Shown here: piece after piece, positions 1 to 7,884 of the stretch | Layout of the letters: every line of letters begins with the position of its first letter | Numbering within the stretch: position 1 is the first letter of the stretch | From: CAWCWN01 sp963799245 | GTDB lineage: Bacteria; Chloroflexota; Ktedonobacteria; Ktedonobacterales; Ktedonobacteraceae | Direction of reading: 5' to 3' | NCBI GenBank assembly: GCA_963799245.1 | Contig: CAWCWN010000006.1 | Span: 395,018-459,017 of the forward strand | DNA length: 64,000 nucleotides | Made by a program: the position numbers and the translations under genes | The notes under the pieces: model-generated | What the model was told of the DNA's origin: nothing | What the model saw: only the letters and a program-made list of their open reading frames with translations | The model's database searches: none

Positions 1-22
1 AGGCACACCAAGGAGCAACATC

Positions 23-295
23 ATGTTCAAACGCATTCTCGTCCCACTCGATGGGTCAGTTCGTGCAGAGCATGCCATCCCGATTGCTGCACGTGTCGCC
101 CGTGCTTACCAGAGCTCAGTCGTCTTGTTACAGGTCGTAGAAGACATACGAAAATATGGGATGTATCTGCCGCAGTACCCTTTTTCGGTGCGCCAGGAGT
201 TTGAAGCAGACATGATGGCGAAGGCCACCAGTTACCTTGTCTGCGCAAGCCAAGCGGCAAGAAGGCCGGAGGCGAGCCAGGCGGGAGCTCCCTGA
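23..295 (+). pseudogene. Universal stress protein, N-terminal fragment
   Basis: The first ~70 residues match the start of UspA-family proteins: the opening MFKRILVPLDGS strand-loop, then the AIPIAARVARAY helix and the VVLLQVV strand. UspA domains are about 140 residues, with an ATP-binding G-2x-G-9x-G motif near the C-terminus; that half is missing. Similarity appears to stop near base 235, where the end of the opposite-strand methyltransferase begins, and the last ~20 codons read antisense through that gene. This looks like a deletion junction that removed the C-terminal half. Such proteins are cytoplasmic stress proteins; this fragment is probably not functional. Confidence 0.7.
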
Positions 296-848
296 GTGTC
301 TGTCGTCTCGAAGCGGGTGGCCTGGATCTCCTTGACGCTCCATCCCTCACGGAAGGTGGCATAAATCTCGGCTTGTGACACTCTTCTGGGGCCTGTACCC
401 GGGCTGGGCTGTTGATCACTGAAGCAGAGCAAATAGTAGATCCCTCCGGGCTGAAGTACACATGCCAGGCTCTGGATGAACAGCGAACGTGCCTCGTCGG
501 AGAAGACATGGAAGAGGCCACTATCGATGACCGTCTCGAAGGTCCTGCCCAGTGCTTCCAGATGGAGCGCATCAGCTACTTGAAAGGTCACGTTGACCGA
601 AAGTGCGCAAGCCTTGCCCTGAGCCTTCTGGATCGCGGTCGGGGAGGAATCGATGCCCCAGACCTCATGGCCTCGTTGGGCCAGGTACAACGCATGCTCT
701 CCTGTGCCACAGCCAACATCGAGTACGGATCCCTGGCTCTTGCCAGCCTGCTCCGGCTCGACGTATGCCTGTTGCGGACGACCAATATCCCAGGGAGGAA
801 TACCCTGGTACGCTGCATCGAAGGTCCGGGATCTTGTCTGTTATTCAT
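232..848 (-). pseudogene. Class I SAM-dependent methyltransferase, frameshifted at the 5' end
   Basis: A Rossmann-type methyltransferase. The SAM-binding motif I reads VLDVGCGTGEHALYLA, followed by the acidic strand-2 end in EVWGIDSSP and the later motif VADALHLEAL. Upstream, the frame continues with FDAAYQGIPPWDIGRPQ, typical of thiopurine-methyltransferase-like proteins. The only plausible ATG (base 848) is in a different frame, and the coding frame has a TAA at 841-843, so a single-base shift lies between about 820 and 845. The surviving ORF would start only at an internal TTG (690), after motif I. Its stop sits at the junction with the truncated universal stress gene. Substrate unknown. 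Function is probably lost unless a sequencing error explains the shift. Confidence 0.65.
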
Positions 849-904
849 ACGCTTCTCTTTTCCACAGGGCGCGGGGAAATGCCTGTTGGCAGGGATGATC
901 CCGC

Positions 905-2677
905 TCACTGGTTAAAGGGCTGGTAGGCCTCATAGCCGTCAAAGACATATTTGCGGTAGTGCATGCTGGAGTGCGCTATCTTACTGGCAAAGGTTCTGGC
1001 ATCCGGCGAGTTTACATAAAAGAGGTAGACGGCATGTTTTGCGTCGGCACTCACGCGCAGATAGTATGGGTAGTAGCGGTTAGACCCGGGGGCGCTGAGG
1101 CCAGGAGGGACGGCGCAAATGATCTGCTCGTGGCTCTGGATCATCAGGCGATATCCTATCCAGTATTCCGTAAAGACATGCGTCGCGCCAAGCTTCAGCA
1201 GGTCATGTATGATTGCTTCCTGCTGCTGGTTATCCGCCTCGGTTGTTGGGAGTGAAGCAAATGTGGCCACCGTTCCCCCCAGGATGGCGATGATGATCAG
1301 CGCGAGTACTCCTCGTTTGATGGTGGTCATCAATGTACATGCTACTTGTGACGGCACCCCTACTATTTCTGATTGAGCGCCCTGCCACAGAGGCCAGAGC
1401 ACCGCCGGGACAGCGATAAGCAGCCCGACCAGGTAGCGTGTGCTCCAGGGCTTCAGGCCTGAAAGTGGGCTTTCAACATAGAGTGCCAGCGTGATGATTG
1501 CGCTCAAAAGTAGCATGAGGCGAGAAAATTGAATAATTGCGGCTTCTCTCTTTTCGGTGCCCCAGGCGTTCGCCTGCGTACGATGCATTTGCCACAGCTT
1601 CCACAGCGCTGCCCCGGCCGCGCAAACCGCGAGCGCCATGAGAACGAGGTAGGCCAGGCTCCAGCTGCCATGCACAAGCGCGCATGGTACGGCGGCCGAG
1701 GTCGGGCCGCCGTAATAGGGCAGGTCGGTAAGAGCGCAGACGGGCGTAAGACCGGTAGCTATAGGCAGGCTCCATAGCGTGGTGCCGATGATCCTTTTTC
1801 TGAGGAGGTGCTGGCTGCCCGCCACCAGGTTATTCGATTTTTGAATGGATAATATTTGCGCAATGGTGCTGTGGCCGGGGACGGCGTGAAAATTAAAGAT
1901 GATGAAGGGATAGAAGCCAACCAGGAAGCCCAGCAGCAGGACTACTGGAGCCGCCGACCAGAGATCGCGATAACAAAAGATGGCGAGAATCAGCCCACCC
2001 CCCAGTACGAAGGGGAGTACGAGCTCGTGCGTCCAGAGTCCAAGACCGGCAGCTAAGCCCCATCCCCCGTAGACGGCCAGCCGCAACAACTTCTGACGTT
2101 GTGTCAGTGTGCGCCTTGCTGTAAGCGCGAGCCAGGCGGCAAAAAGCAGGACAATGGAGCCAAAGAGCAGGGTCTCGATTGCGCCGCCGACAAGTCGAAG
2201 TTGCTGGATTAACACGTCACTTGCCGCTCCCAGCCCGAGTAAGCCAAGCGTGACCAGCGCCAGCCTCCTGGTATACAGCAGGCTGGTCAGCAGATACATG
2301 CTGACCAGAAAGAGAGCAAACATGATAATCATGCCAACGCGCATACTGAAGACCGAGACCCCAAAGAGACGGAAGAAGAAAGCGGCGACGTACGCTTCTA
2401 ATACTCCCATATAGTCCTGCCCATAGAGAAAGATAGGATGCTCCCCTTTGAAGGCGATGTGCATGGCCTCCAGGCCCATGGCGCCCTCATCGCTATTCAC
2501 TTCAGGCACGACAAGGGCGGTAAAGATCACACGCAACACAACGGCGAGCGCGATGAGGATAATAGCGATTGTCGTATAGTTATTGATGTATGGCTTGAGT
2601 CGAGTTGCCAGCGAGCGCGGCATCGAACTCCCTCTCGACGTTATCGCCGCATCGATATCCTTCACAGCATCAGACAT
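905..2677 (-). CDS. Polytopic membrane glycosyltransferase, PMT/ArnT (GT39-like) fold
   Basis: A 590-residue integral membrane protein. After a ~35-residue cytoplasmic start comes the first membrane helix, then an extracytoplasmic loop with the acidic pair in VNSDEGAMG (D63/E64), the position of the catalytic Asp/Glu in GT-C enzymes that use polyprenyl-phosphate sugars. About ten further hydrophobic helices follow, then a soluble ~100-residue C-terminal region. Family members transfer a sugar from a lipid carrier to protein or glycolipid on the outer face of the membrane. It lies 73 bases downstream of a second GT-C-type gene on the same strand, so the two probably form an operon for cell-surface glycosylation. 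Acceptor and donor cannot be told from sequence. Confidence 0.7.
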   Translation of the reverse strand: MSDAVKDIDAAITSRGSSMPRSLATRLKPYINNYTTIAIILIALAVVLRVIFTALVVPEVNSDEGAMGLEAMHIAFKGEHPIFLYGQDYMGVLEAYVAAFFFRLFGVSVFSMRVGMIIMFALFLVSMYLLTSLLYTRRLALVTLGLLGLGAASDVLIQQLRLVGGAIETLLFGSIVLLFAAWLALTARRTLTQRQKLLRLAVYGGWGLAAGLGLWTHELVLPFVLGGGLILAIFCYRDLWSAAPVVLLLGFLVGFYPFIIFNFHAVPGHSTIAQILSIQKSNNLVAGSQHLLRKRIIGTTLWSLPIATGLTPVCALTDLPYYGGPTSAAVPCALVHGSWSLAYLVLMALAVCAAGAALWKLWQMHRTQANAWGTEKREAAIIQFSRLMLLLSAIITLALYVESPLSGLKPWSTRYLVGLLIAVPAVLWPLWQGAQSEIVGVPSQVACTLMTTIKRGVLALIIIAILGGTVATFASLPTTEADNQQQEAIIHDLLKLGATHVFTEYWIGYRLMIQSHEQIICAVPPGLSAPGSNRYYPYYLRVSADAKHAVYLFYVNSPDARTFASKIAHSSMHYRKYVFDGYEAYQPFNQ

Positions 2678-2750
2678 AAAATATACCTCATTATTCGGTA
2701 CCGCAAGCTGTGCTTACAGTTCAATTCAGCGTAAAAAATAGCTATTGGCA

Positions 2751-4136
2751 TTATACAGGTTGATCGACGACCGGCGCCGGCTGTTTTGTAGTCGTATCGC
2801 TGGCTGGTCTTCTCAGGTGACCAATAAGCCAGCGCAGCGTCCCATCCTGGTCGCTCGTCAGCCACCATAACGCGCCCGCGGCCAGCAAGATCAGCATGGG
2901 TTCCATGGGGGCGCGGAAGCGCGGGCTGCCGTAAAAAACCAGCGCCAGCCCGATGGTAAGCCCGATCATGGCGTAGACAAACAGCAGTTCGCGCCATTTC
3001 CAGAGCGTAAGGAGCAGGCCCATGGCGGCGAGAATGAAGGTCGGGATGGTAAAGATCGCCAGCATTTTCAGTACGAACCTGGTTGATGGCTGGTTGGGAA
3101 AGCGCACCAGCGGCGAATCCGCCTCGGTCGAAAGCGGATATCTTACATCAATGGTGCGAAATAAATTGATAAGGTGCAGTTTGAGCAGGTGAGGCATGAC
3201 CCTGACATGGCTCTTGATCCATTGCAGCGCGGCATCTTTATAGACGTCCTCGCGCGTCACTTCGCAGGTCGGCGTGCAGGTATAGCGTGGAAATGGCCTG
3301 GTGACATCGGGCCGTGAGTGCAGGGGATTGATCCATGTCCCCAGGTAAAGCTGATCGGTCAGAATCTGGTTATTGTACGCGCCCAGCAGGACCGTGCCGT
3401 CACCCGTCGCTACGGGAACAAAGCTGTGTGAAACGATATAGTTGCGGATCGTCCATGGCGCGATCATGACGCAGGCCAGCAGAGCGGCCACGGCAAAGCC
3501 AACGACGGCGGTCCGTGGCTGCAACACTTTGAGCCAGACCATGGCGATGGCCCAGACGAAAACAAAACCAATGACAATGATGCCGTTTGGACGTGTGAGC
3601 GAAAGGAGCCCCAGCAGCGCGCCGCACCACAGCCAGGGGCCGAGTTTGCTAGTCCTCGTGCGCTGGATATGCCACAGCGCATAACCGACGGCGAACAGCA
3701 GAAAGATGTACAGGCTTTCGGTGTAGAGCCAGCCATCGTAAATAAAGAGTTCGGGAAAGACCGCGGCGGCAACCCCGGCGAAAATGCCGCTGGGCTGATT
3801 GAAGAGGTCGCGCGCGAACAGGTAGATAAGCAGGCAGGTGCCGGAGCCAACCAGGCAAAGGAAAAGGCGTGCGAAGTAGTCGCTGGGACCGAAATTGAGC
3901 GAAAGGCCCGCTATGATAAAAGGCCAGAGCGGTGAGCGGTATACTGTCAGGATGTGAGGCTGCAGGCAAAAGCAATGCTCGCTGATGAGATGGAGACCGA
4001 TGGTCTGATAAAAGAGCGAGTCGTGCTGTGGAGAGTAATGGCTCGCGACTGTATTGTTGTATAGTACGCGCACAAAAACCGCCAGCAGAAAAATAGCGCT
4101 CGCTGGCAACCATGGTCGAAAACGTCTCATCTGCAA
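2751..4136 (-). CDS. ArnT/PMT-like membrane glycosyltransferase
   Basis: A 461-residue polytopic protein with an N-terminal membrane helix, then a loop with an acidic residue in SPQHDSLFYQ (D39) where GT-C enzymes keep their catalytic aspartate. Next come several helices, a long periplasmic-type loop around residues 240-310 with paired cysteines (YTCTPTCEV), and further helices near the C-terminus. The PQHDSLFY and YRSPLWPFIIAG segments are typical of PMT_2/GT83-like proteins of Chloroflexota. First gene of a probable two-gene operon with the glycosyltransferase at 905-2677. Likely role: transfer of lipid-linked sugar to a surface acceptor. Specific substrate not inferable. Confidence 0.7.
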   Translation of the reverse strand: MQMRRFRPWLPASAIFLLAVFVRVLYNNTVASHYSPQHDSLFYQTIGLHLISEHCFCLQPHILTVYRSPLWPFIIAGLSLNFGPSDYFARLFLCLVGSGTCLLIYLFARDLFNQPSGIFAGVAAAVFPELFIYDGWLYTESLYIFLLFAVGYALWHIQRTRTSKLGPWLWCGALLGLLSLTRPNGIIVIGFVFVWAIAMVWLKVLQPRTAVVGFAVAALLACVMIAPWTIRNYIVSHSFVPVATGDGTVLLGAYNNQILTDQLYLGTWINPLHSRPDVTRPFPRYTCTPTCEVTREDVYKDAALQWIKSHVRVMPHLLKLHLINLFRTIDVRYPLSTEADSPLVRFPNQPSTRFVLKMLAIFTIPTFILAAMGLLLTLWKWRELLFVYAMIGLTIGLALVFYGSPRFRAPMEPMLILLAAGALWWLTSDQDGTLRWLIGHLRRPASDTTTKQPAPVVDQPV

Positions 4137-4148
4137 TCTCTCAGTACA

Positions 4149-4400
4149 TCAAAAATATCTGTGAAGGTTTGCATGCAACAGGAACTTAGGAAGCTCTAGT
4201 TTCAATGACGAAGTGGAGCAAAAACGAGTAACATTTCCAAGCTGGTCAAGCAGGTGCTGGATGGGGGCGTCAAACGCGGAGGGGTTTATAAGTTCGGCGA
4301 GAATCCCATGCTTGGAGCCCACGACGGCCGAGACCTCAGCGGTGTCCGCCGTTTGGAGAGAGAAGACGCACGCTGCAGCCTGGAGCTCAGAAAGCTTCAT
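4149..4400 (-). CDS. Small hypothetical protein, translationally coupled
   Basis: An 83-residue ORF whose ATG (4400) lies 14 bases inside the end of the preceding gene in another frame (stop at 4387-4389), an arrangement typical of translational coupling. It begins MKLSELQAAACVFSLQTADT and has a mixed helical composition with no membrane segment. No family recognised. An upstream in-frame extension to 4466 exists but would overlap the neighbour by 80 bases, so the shorter start is preferred. Both genes sit downstream of the flavin monooxygenase remnant, and their products may act together. Confidence 0.45.
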   Translation of the reverse strand: MKLSELQAAACVFSLQTADTAEVSAVVGSKHGILAELINPSAFDAPIQHLLDQLGNVTRFCSTSSLKLELPKFLLHANLHRYF

Positions 4401-4791
4401 AACAGCGTCGACCGTCGCGTTCGTATTCAACGACGATAACACTTTTTTCATCGTTGTTAATTGCAACTCGCCAGAGCCCGGTGGTATCAGGAAGGGGGGC
4501 CTCCTGGATGAATGATACGGAATTTCCGGCCGTTGACAGGGCGAGATAATTGATGACGACCTCAGATATGATGTTTGCTCTCACGTGTTCAAGCAGGCGC
4601 TCAGGATCGAAGCGGGCTAGTACAGCGAGGCTTCCCACCTCGATGTCATCAATTGTGACGAGGGACTCCAGGCCAGACTCTTTAAAGTTAATCTCGTCAA
4701 CCACAAATCCAAGACCGGTAAGCATAGTCGTGAGTTTTTTAGCGGCCTTGCGTGCCTTCAATTGTTCTTGATCGCTTCTCGCTTCCTTCAC
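4387..4791 (-). CDS. Hypothetical protein, 134 aa
   Basis: Predicted soluble protein starting at GTG 4791. It opens with a charged helix (KEARSDQEQLKARKAAKKL) and then an alternating strand-rich domain (FVVDEINF, SLVTIDDIE, SLAVLARFD) ending with VVEYERDGRRCYEAF. The second half is rich in hydrophobic/acidic alternation, as in small alpha/beta proteins. It overlaps the next gene by 14 bases in a different frame, which supports both being real. No clear Shine-Dalgarno sequence is seen before the GTG, so the start is uncertain. Function unknown. Confidence 0.5.
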   Translation of the reverse strand: MKEARSDQEQLKARKAAKKLTTMLTGLGFVVDEINFKESGLESLVTIDDIEVGSLAVLARFDPERLLEHVRANIISEVVINYLALSTAGNSVSFIQEAPLPDTTGLWRVAINNDEKSVIVVEYERDGRRCYEAF

Positions 4792-4935
4792 CTGAGCGTA
4801 CCCTTTCCTCTTCGTTCTTTACTTCTTTACCTATTATAGCAATTAAAGAGAGATACGAGCAAAAGCTGCCCCCGACCCATTCCTGGCGAGAACCTGTGCC
4901 AAGACGCCGGCATCTGCGCTTGCGTACAGTGTGTA

Positions 4936-4989
4936 AACGTCCACAGTCATGCAGGGCACCTTCTTGCGCTCTGCATGACTGTGGACGTT
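4936..4989. repeat. Perfect 19-bp inverted repeat (hairpin)
   Basis: Arms AACGTCCACAGTCATGCAG (4936-4954) and its exact reverse complement (4971-4989) flank a 16-base loop. It sits in the gap between the end of the monooxygenase remnant (5101) and the start of the 4791 gene. There is no T-tract on either side, so a classical intrinsic terminator is unlikely. It could be a Rho-type or RNA-processing structure, or the footprint of a small hairpin-type mobile element. Confidence 0.7.
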
Positions 4990-5100
4990 GTTGCTTGTTT
5001 TCCCGCTGCCTCTCTGCTAACCGCAGGTGATGGGGAGGTGTCTTAGTCCATGCAGGCTCCTTCCTCAATGGACAGTAAGGCTATCTGCATCGTCTGGTTC

Positions 5101-6055
5101 TCAATGTAGCCCGGCTCGCTCTGCGCGGCGGGTTCTGCGTCTGAATTCAAAGGTAAAGCCGGGCCAGAGAGTCGTGTTGTGCCCTCTGGCATCAAGGTAC
5201 CAGCTGTAGCATCCGCCCGAGACCCAGACGGTTCCCTGCATGCGCTTCTGCATCTCAGTATTGAAGGCCTCCTCACTATCGGGCCTTACCTCGACAGTGC
5301 GCAGGTTCCTTCGCTCCATTTTGCGCAGGCAATCCAGGATATACGTTATCTGTGACTCGATCATATAGACCATCGAATTATGACCCAGGCCTGTGTTTGG
5401 TCCGATGAGCAAGAACAGGTTAGGGAAGCCCGCGACGGTCGATCCTTTGTAGGCCCGGTCGCCTTCCTGCCACCTGTCGGCGAGTGAGCGGCCGCCGCGT
5501 CCATGCACATAGTGTGGGAGCCGGGCATCGGTTACATGAAAGCCGGTTGCGCAAATGATCGCATCGACCTCGTGCTCTCTACCGTCATCCGTCACGACGC
5601 TGTGTGCCTGCACTTCGCGAATCCGCTCGCTGACGACCTCGACATTGGGTTGAGTAAGCGCTGGATAGAAGTCATCGCTGAGCAGGACTCGCTTACAGCC
5701 CAGTGTATAATGAGGTGTCAGTTTGGCGCGCAGCAGCGGGTCCGGCACCTGCTTCTCCAGGTACCTGAGAGTGAGCTGTGAGCCCTTCTCCAGCACGTTT
5801 GGCCGGTAGACAAACCCGAGCGCGACCAACTCTTGCCGCCAGTAGATCCTGCTGCGCATAAGGCGCTGGGTGATGGGCAGGATGCGAAACATGGCACGCT
5901 GCCAGGAGGCGATCAGGTGATCGTGACGGGGTAGAATCCAGGGCGGTGTGCGCTGGAAGAGAGTAAGATGGCCAAGCTGCGGCTGGATATGCGGGACAAA
6001 CTGGATGGCCGAAGCTCCTGTCCCGATCACCGCCACGCGTTTACAACTAAGATCG
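5101..6055 (-). pseudogene. Flavin-containing / Baeyer-Villiger-type monooxygenase, 5' truncated by IS605
   Basis: The remaining ~318 residues are the C-terminal two thirds of a class B flavoprotein monooxygenase. They include the NADPH-binding Rossmann motif VAVIGTGASAIQFVP and the ATG-type motif DAIICATGFHVTD, followed by FPNLFLLIGPNTGLGHNSM. The N-terminal FAD-binding domain (GxGxxG near the start) and the BVMO fingerprint region are absent: the frame runs straight into the left end of the IS200/IS605 element at about 6056, and nothing like the missing half is found beyond the element's right end (~7750). So insertion was followed or accompanied by loss of the flank. Family members oxidise ketones or heteroatoms; this copy should be inactive. 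Confidence 0.8.
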
Positions 6056-6125
6056 CTTGAAAGCCCCCGTCTTTGAAGCGGGGGATGAAAAGCGTTCCCT
6101 ATTTGGGGCTTGGGACGGGTGGTAT

Positions 6126-6554
6126 ATGTTGACAGATTGCGTTGCATTGTCGTATACTACCTACATTGAATATACGCATGAACAACATACTGTACATCTC
6201 ATTGTGTATCACATCATCTGGTGCCCCAAGCGTAGACGCAAAGTGTTGCATGGAAAAGTGGCGGAACGCTTAGATCAGATTATACATGAGGTTGCCCACG
6301 AAAACGCATGGGAAGTCATAGAGCTAGCCATTCAACCCGATCATGTTCATCTGTGCATCCGTGCCAACCCCTACACGTTGCCAACCGATATTGCGCGGCT
6401 CATTAAAGGGCGTTCGTCTCATGATTTGCGGGAAGAATTCCCCCATCTCATGAGAATGCCGTCTCTCTGGACACGTAGCACATTCTACAGCACGGCGGGG
6501 AATGTGAGTGCTGATATCATTCAGCAGTATATTGAGAGGCAAAGCACAACATGA
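6126..6554 (+). CDS. tnpA: IS200/IS605 Y1 transposase TnpA
   Basis: HUH-type single-strand transposase of 142 residues. The typical opening VYHIIWCPKRRRKVL is followed by the metal-binding HUH motif in QPDHVHLCI and the helix carrying the catalytic tyrosine in ADIIQQYIERQ. It cuts and rejoins single-stranded IS ends at their hairpins. The ATG at 6126 is preferred; upstream in-frame codons overlap the left-end hairpin. The stop overlaps the tnpB start by four bases (ATGA), implying coupled translation. Length and motifs are normal, so it may be active. Confidence 0.85.
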   Translation: MLTDCVALSYTTYIEYTHEQHTVHLIVYHIIWCPKRRRKVLHGKVAERLDQIIHEVAHENAWEVIELAIQPDHVHLCIRANPYTLPTDIARLIKGRSSHDLREEFPHLMRMPSLWTRSTFYSTAGNVSADIIQQYIERQSTT

Positions 6555-7627
6555 GCAGAACTACGATCCAGGTACGGCTCTATCCAACGCCTGAACAATC
6601 CCACCTGCTCATGGCTCATTGCCAGGAGTACATCAGTACGATCAACGTCCTAGTTGCTGCATTCGATAGCGGCGTGATCACAGGCAAGGTAAGCACAAAA
6701 GACTTTGGGGCTATGCTTCCCAGTGCTGTCAAAAATCAAGCATTGCGGGACGCTCAAGCTGTCTTTAAACGCTCGTTTGAGCTTGGCTGTATTCCTGTCC
6801 TCAAAGAGCCGATCTGTCAGTGGAACAATCAGAATTGGCGCATTAAGCAGGGGACACTCATTCTTCCTGTGAGCCTGGATGGGAAAACTCAACAAGTTCA
6901 TATCCACTGTGCCGATCTGCTCTTGCGGGGAAAAGCGGGAATACTGCGCATCAAAAAGAAGCGTGACAAGTGGATAGCTGATATTGCCCTAACGATAGAA
7001 GATGCCCTCCCAACTGATGGGCAAGCTGTCATGGGAATTGATCTCGGAGTCAAAGTACCCGCTGTCGCACATGTGCGAGGCAAGGGGACACGCTTCTTTG
7101 GCAATGGACGCTATCAACGTATGATGCGCAGACAGTTCTATAGCCGTCGTAAGAAGCTACAGAAAGCCAGGAAAACACGCGCAGTCAGAAAGAGCAAGGG
7201 CAAAGAAAGCCGATGGATGAAGAATATCAATCATCAGCTTTCCCGCCAAATCATCAACTATGCTCATGAGCAGGGTGTAGGGACCATCAAAGTAGAGTCT
7301 CTTGCAGGGATACGCAAGGGCACCACACGTACAAGTGGTGGGGCAAAAACCCGCAAAAACAACCGTATGCAGAATAGTTGGAGCTTCTACCAATTGACGC
7401 AGTTCATCAGCTACAAGGCAGATCAGCTTGGCATCAAAGTTGAAGCTGTAGACCCAGCCTATACGAGTCAGGAATGTCCTGCTTGTAGTGCCAGAAACCA
7501 AGCACAGGATAGAACCTATGTCTGTGCTGATTGTGGATGGATGGGGCAGCGTGATAGCGTAGGAGCGATCAACATCAGCCGTAGGGCTGGCCTATCTGAT
7601 AAAAGGGTAGGTGCCACAGGAGCATGA
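6551..7627 (+). CDS. tnpB: TnpB RNA-guided nuclease of IS200/IS605 element
   Basis: A 358-residue TnpB with all visible RuvC-like features: first aspartate in VMGIDLGVKVPA, glutamate in IKVESLAGIRKG, last aspartate in QRDSVGAINISRR, and the C-terminal zinc finger CPAC...CADC. TnpB proteins are RNA-guided DNA endonucleases, ancestors of Cas12, that help retain the element. The guide RNA is expected to overlap the 3' end of this gene and the right-end region up to ~7750. The small basic linker (KTRKNNRMQNSWSF) is typical. Translationally coupled to tnpA. Confidence 0.88.
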   Translation: MSRTTIQVRLYPTPEQSHLLMAHCQEYISTINVLVAAFDSGVITGKVSTKDFGAMLPSAVKNQALRDAQAVFKRSFELGCIPVLKEPICQWNNQNWRIKQGTLILPVSLDGKTQQVHIHCADLLLRGKAGILRIKKKRDKWIADIALTIEDALPTDGQAVMGIDLGVKVPAVAHVRGKGTRFFGNGRYQRMMRRQFYSRRKKLQKARKTRAVRKSKGKESRWMKNINHQLSRQIINYAHEQGVGTIKVESLAGIRKGTTRTSGGAKTRKNNRMQNSWSFYQLTQFISYKADQLGIKVEAVDPAYTSQECPACSARNQAQDRTYVCADCGWMGQRDSVGAINISRRAGLSDKRVGATGA

Positions 7628-7884
7628 GGCTCGGCCTGTGGATGGGCCGCCTGAGACGGCCCAAACTGTGAAGCGTTGATCCTGAAACTGAAAAGGACTG
7701 AGGGGGAGTTGATCAGAACCCACGCGCCTTTAGGCGGGGAGTCTCAGATGTTTATACCGAAACAGTACAATGCGGGCATGAAAAGTTCATCAAAATCGTT
7801 TGATGTATAAAAATCCTACTCCCGTTACTGGTGTTTCTCGGAGCCGTATTGTATTATAGTAAGGTGATGAGTTCGTAGTAGGGA

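Larger units (their letters stand above)
6056..7750 (+). mobile_element. IS200/IS605-family element (tnpA + tnpB)
   Basis: Complete-looking element with subterminal hairpins rather than terminal inverted repeats. On the left, CCCCCG...CGGGGG pairs across 6064-6084. On the right, the CGCCTTTAGGCG hairpin lies near 7724-7736, followed by the GGGGAGTCTCAGATG tail. It encodes a Y1 transposase and an overlapping TnpB. As expected of the family, no target duplication is seen. The 3' non-coding segment between the tnpB stop and the right end (7628-7750) is where the guide (omega) RNA of TnpB systems is normally encoded. Similar right-end sequences recur as isolated fragments at 15559 and 38291, so the family has been active in this genome. 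Confidence 0.85.
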
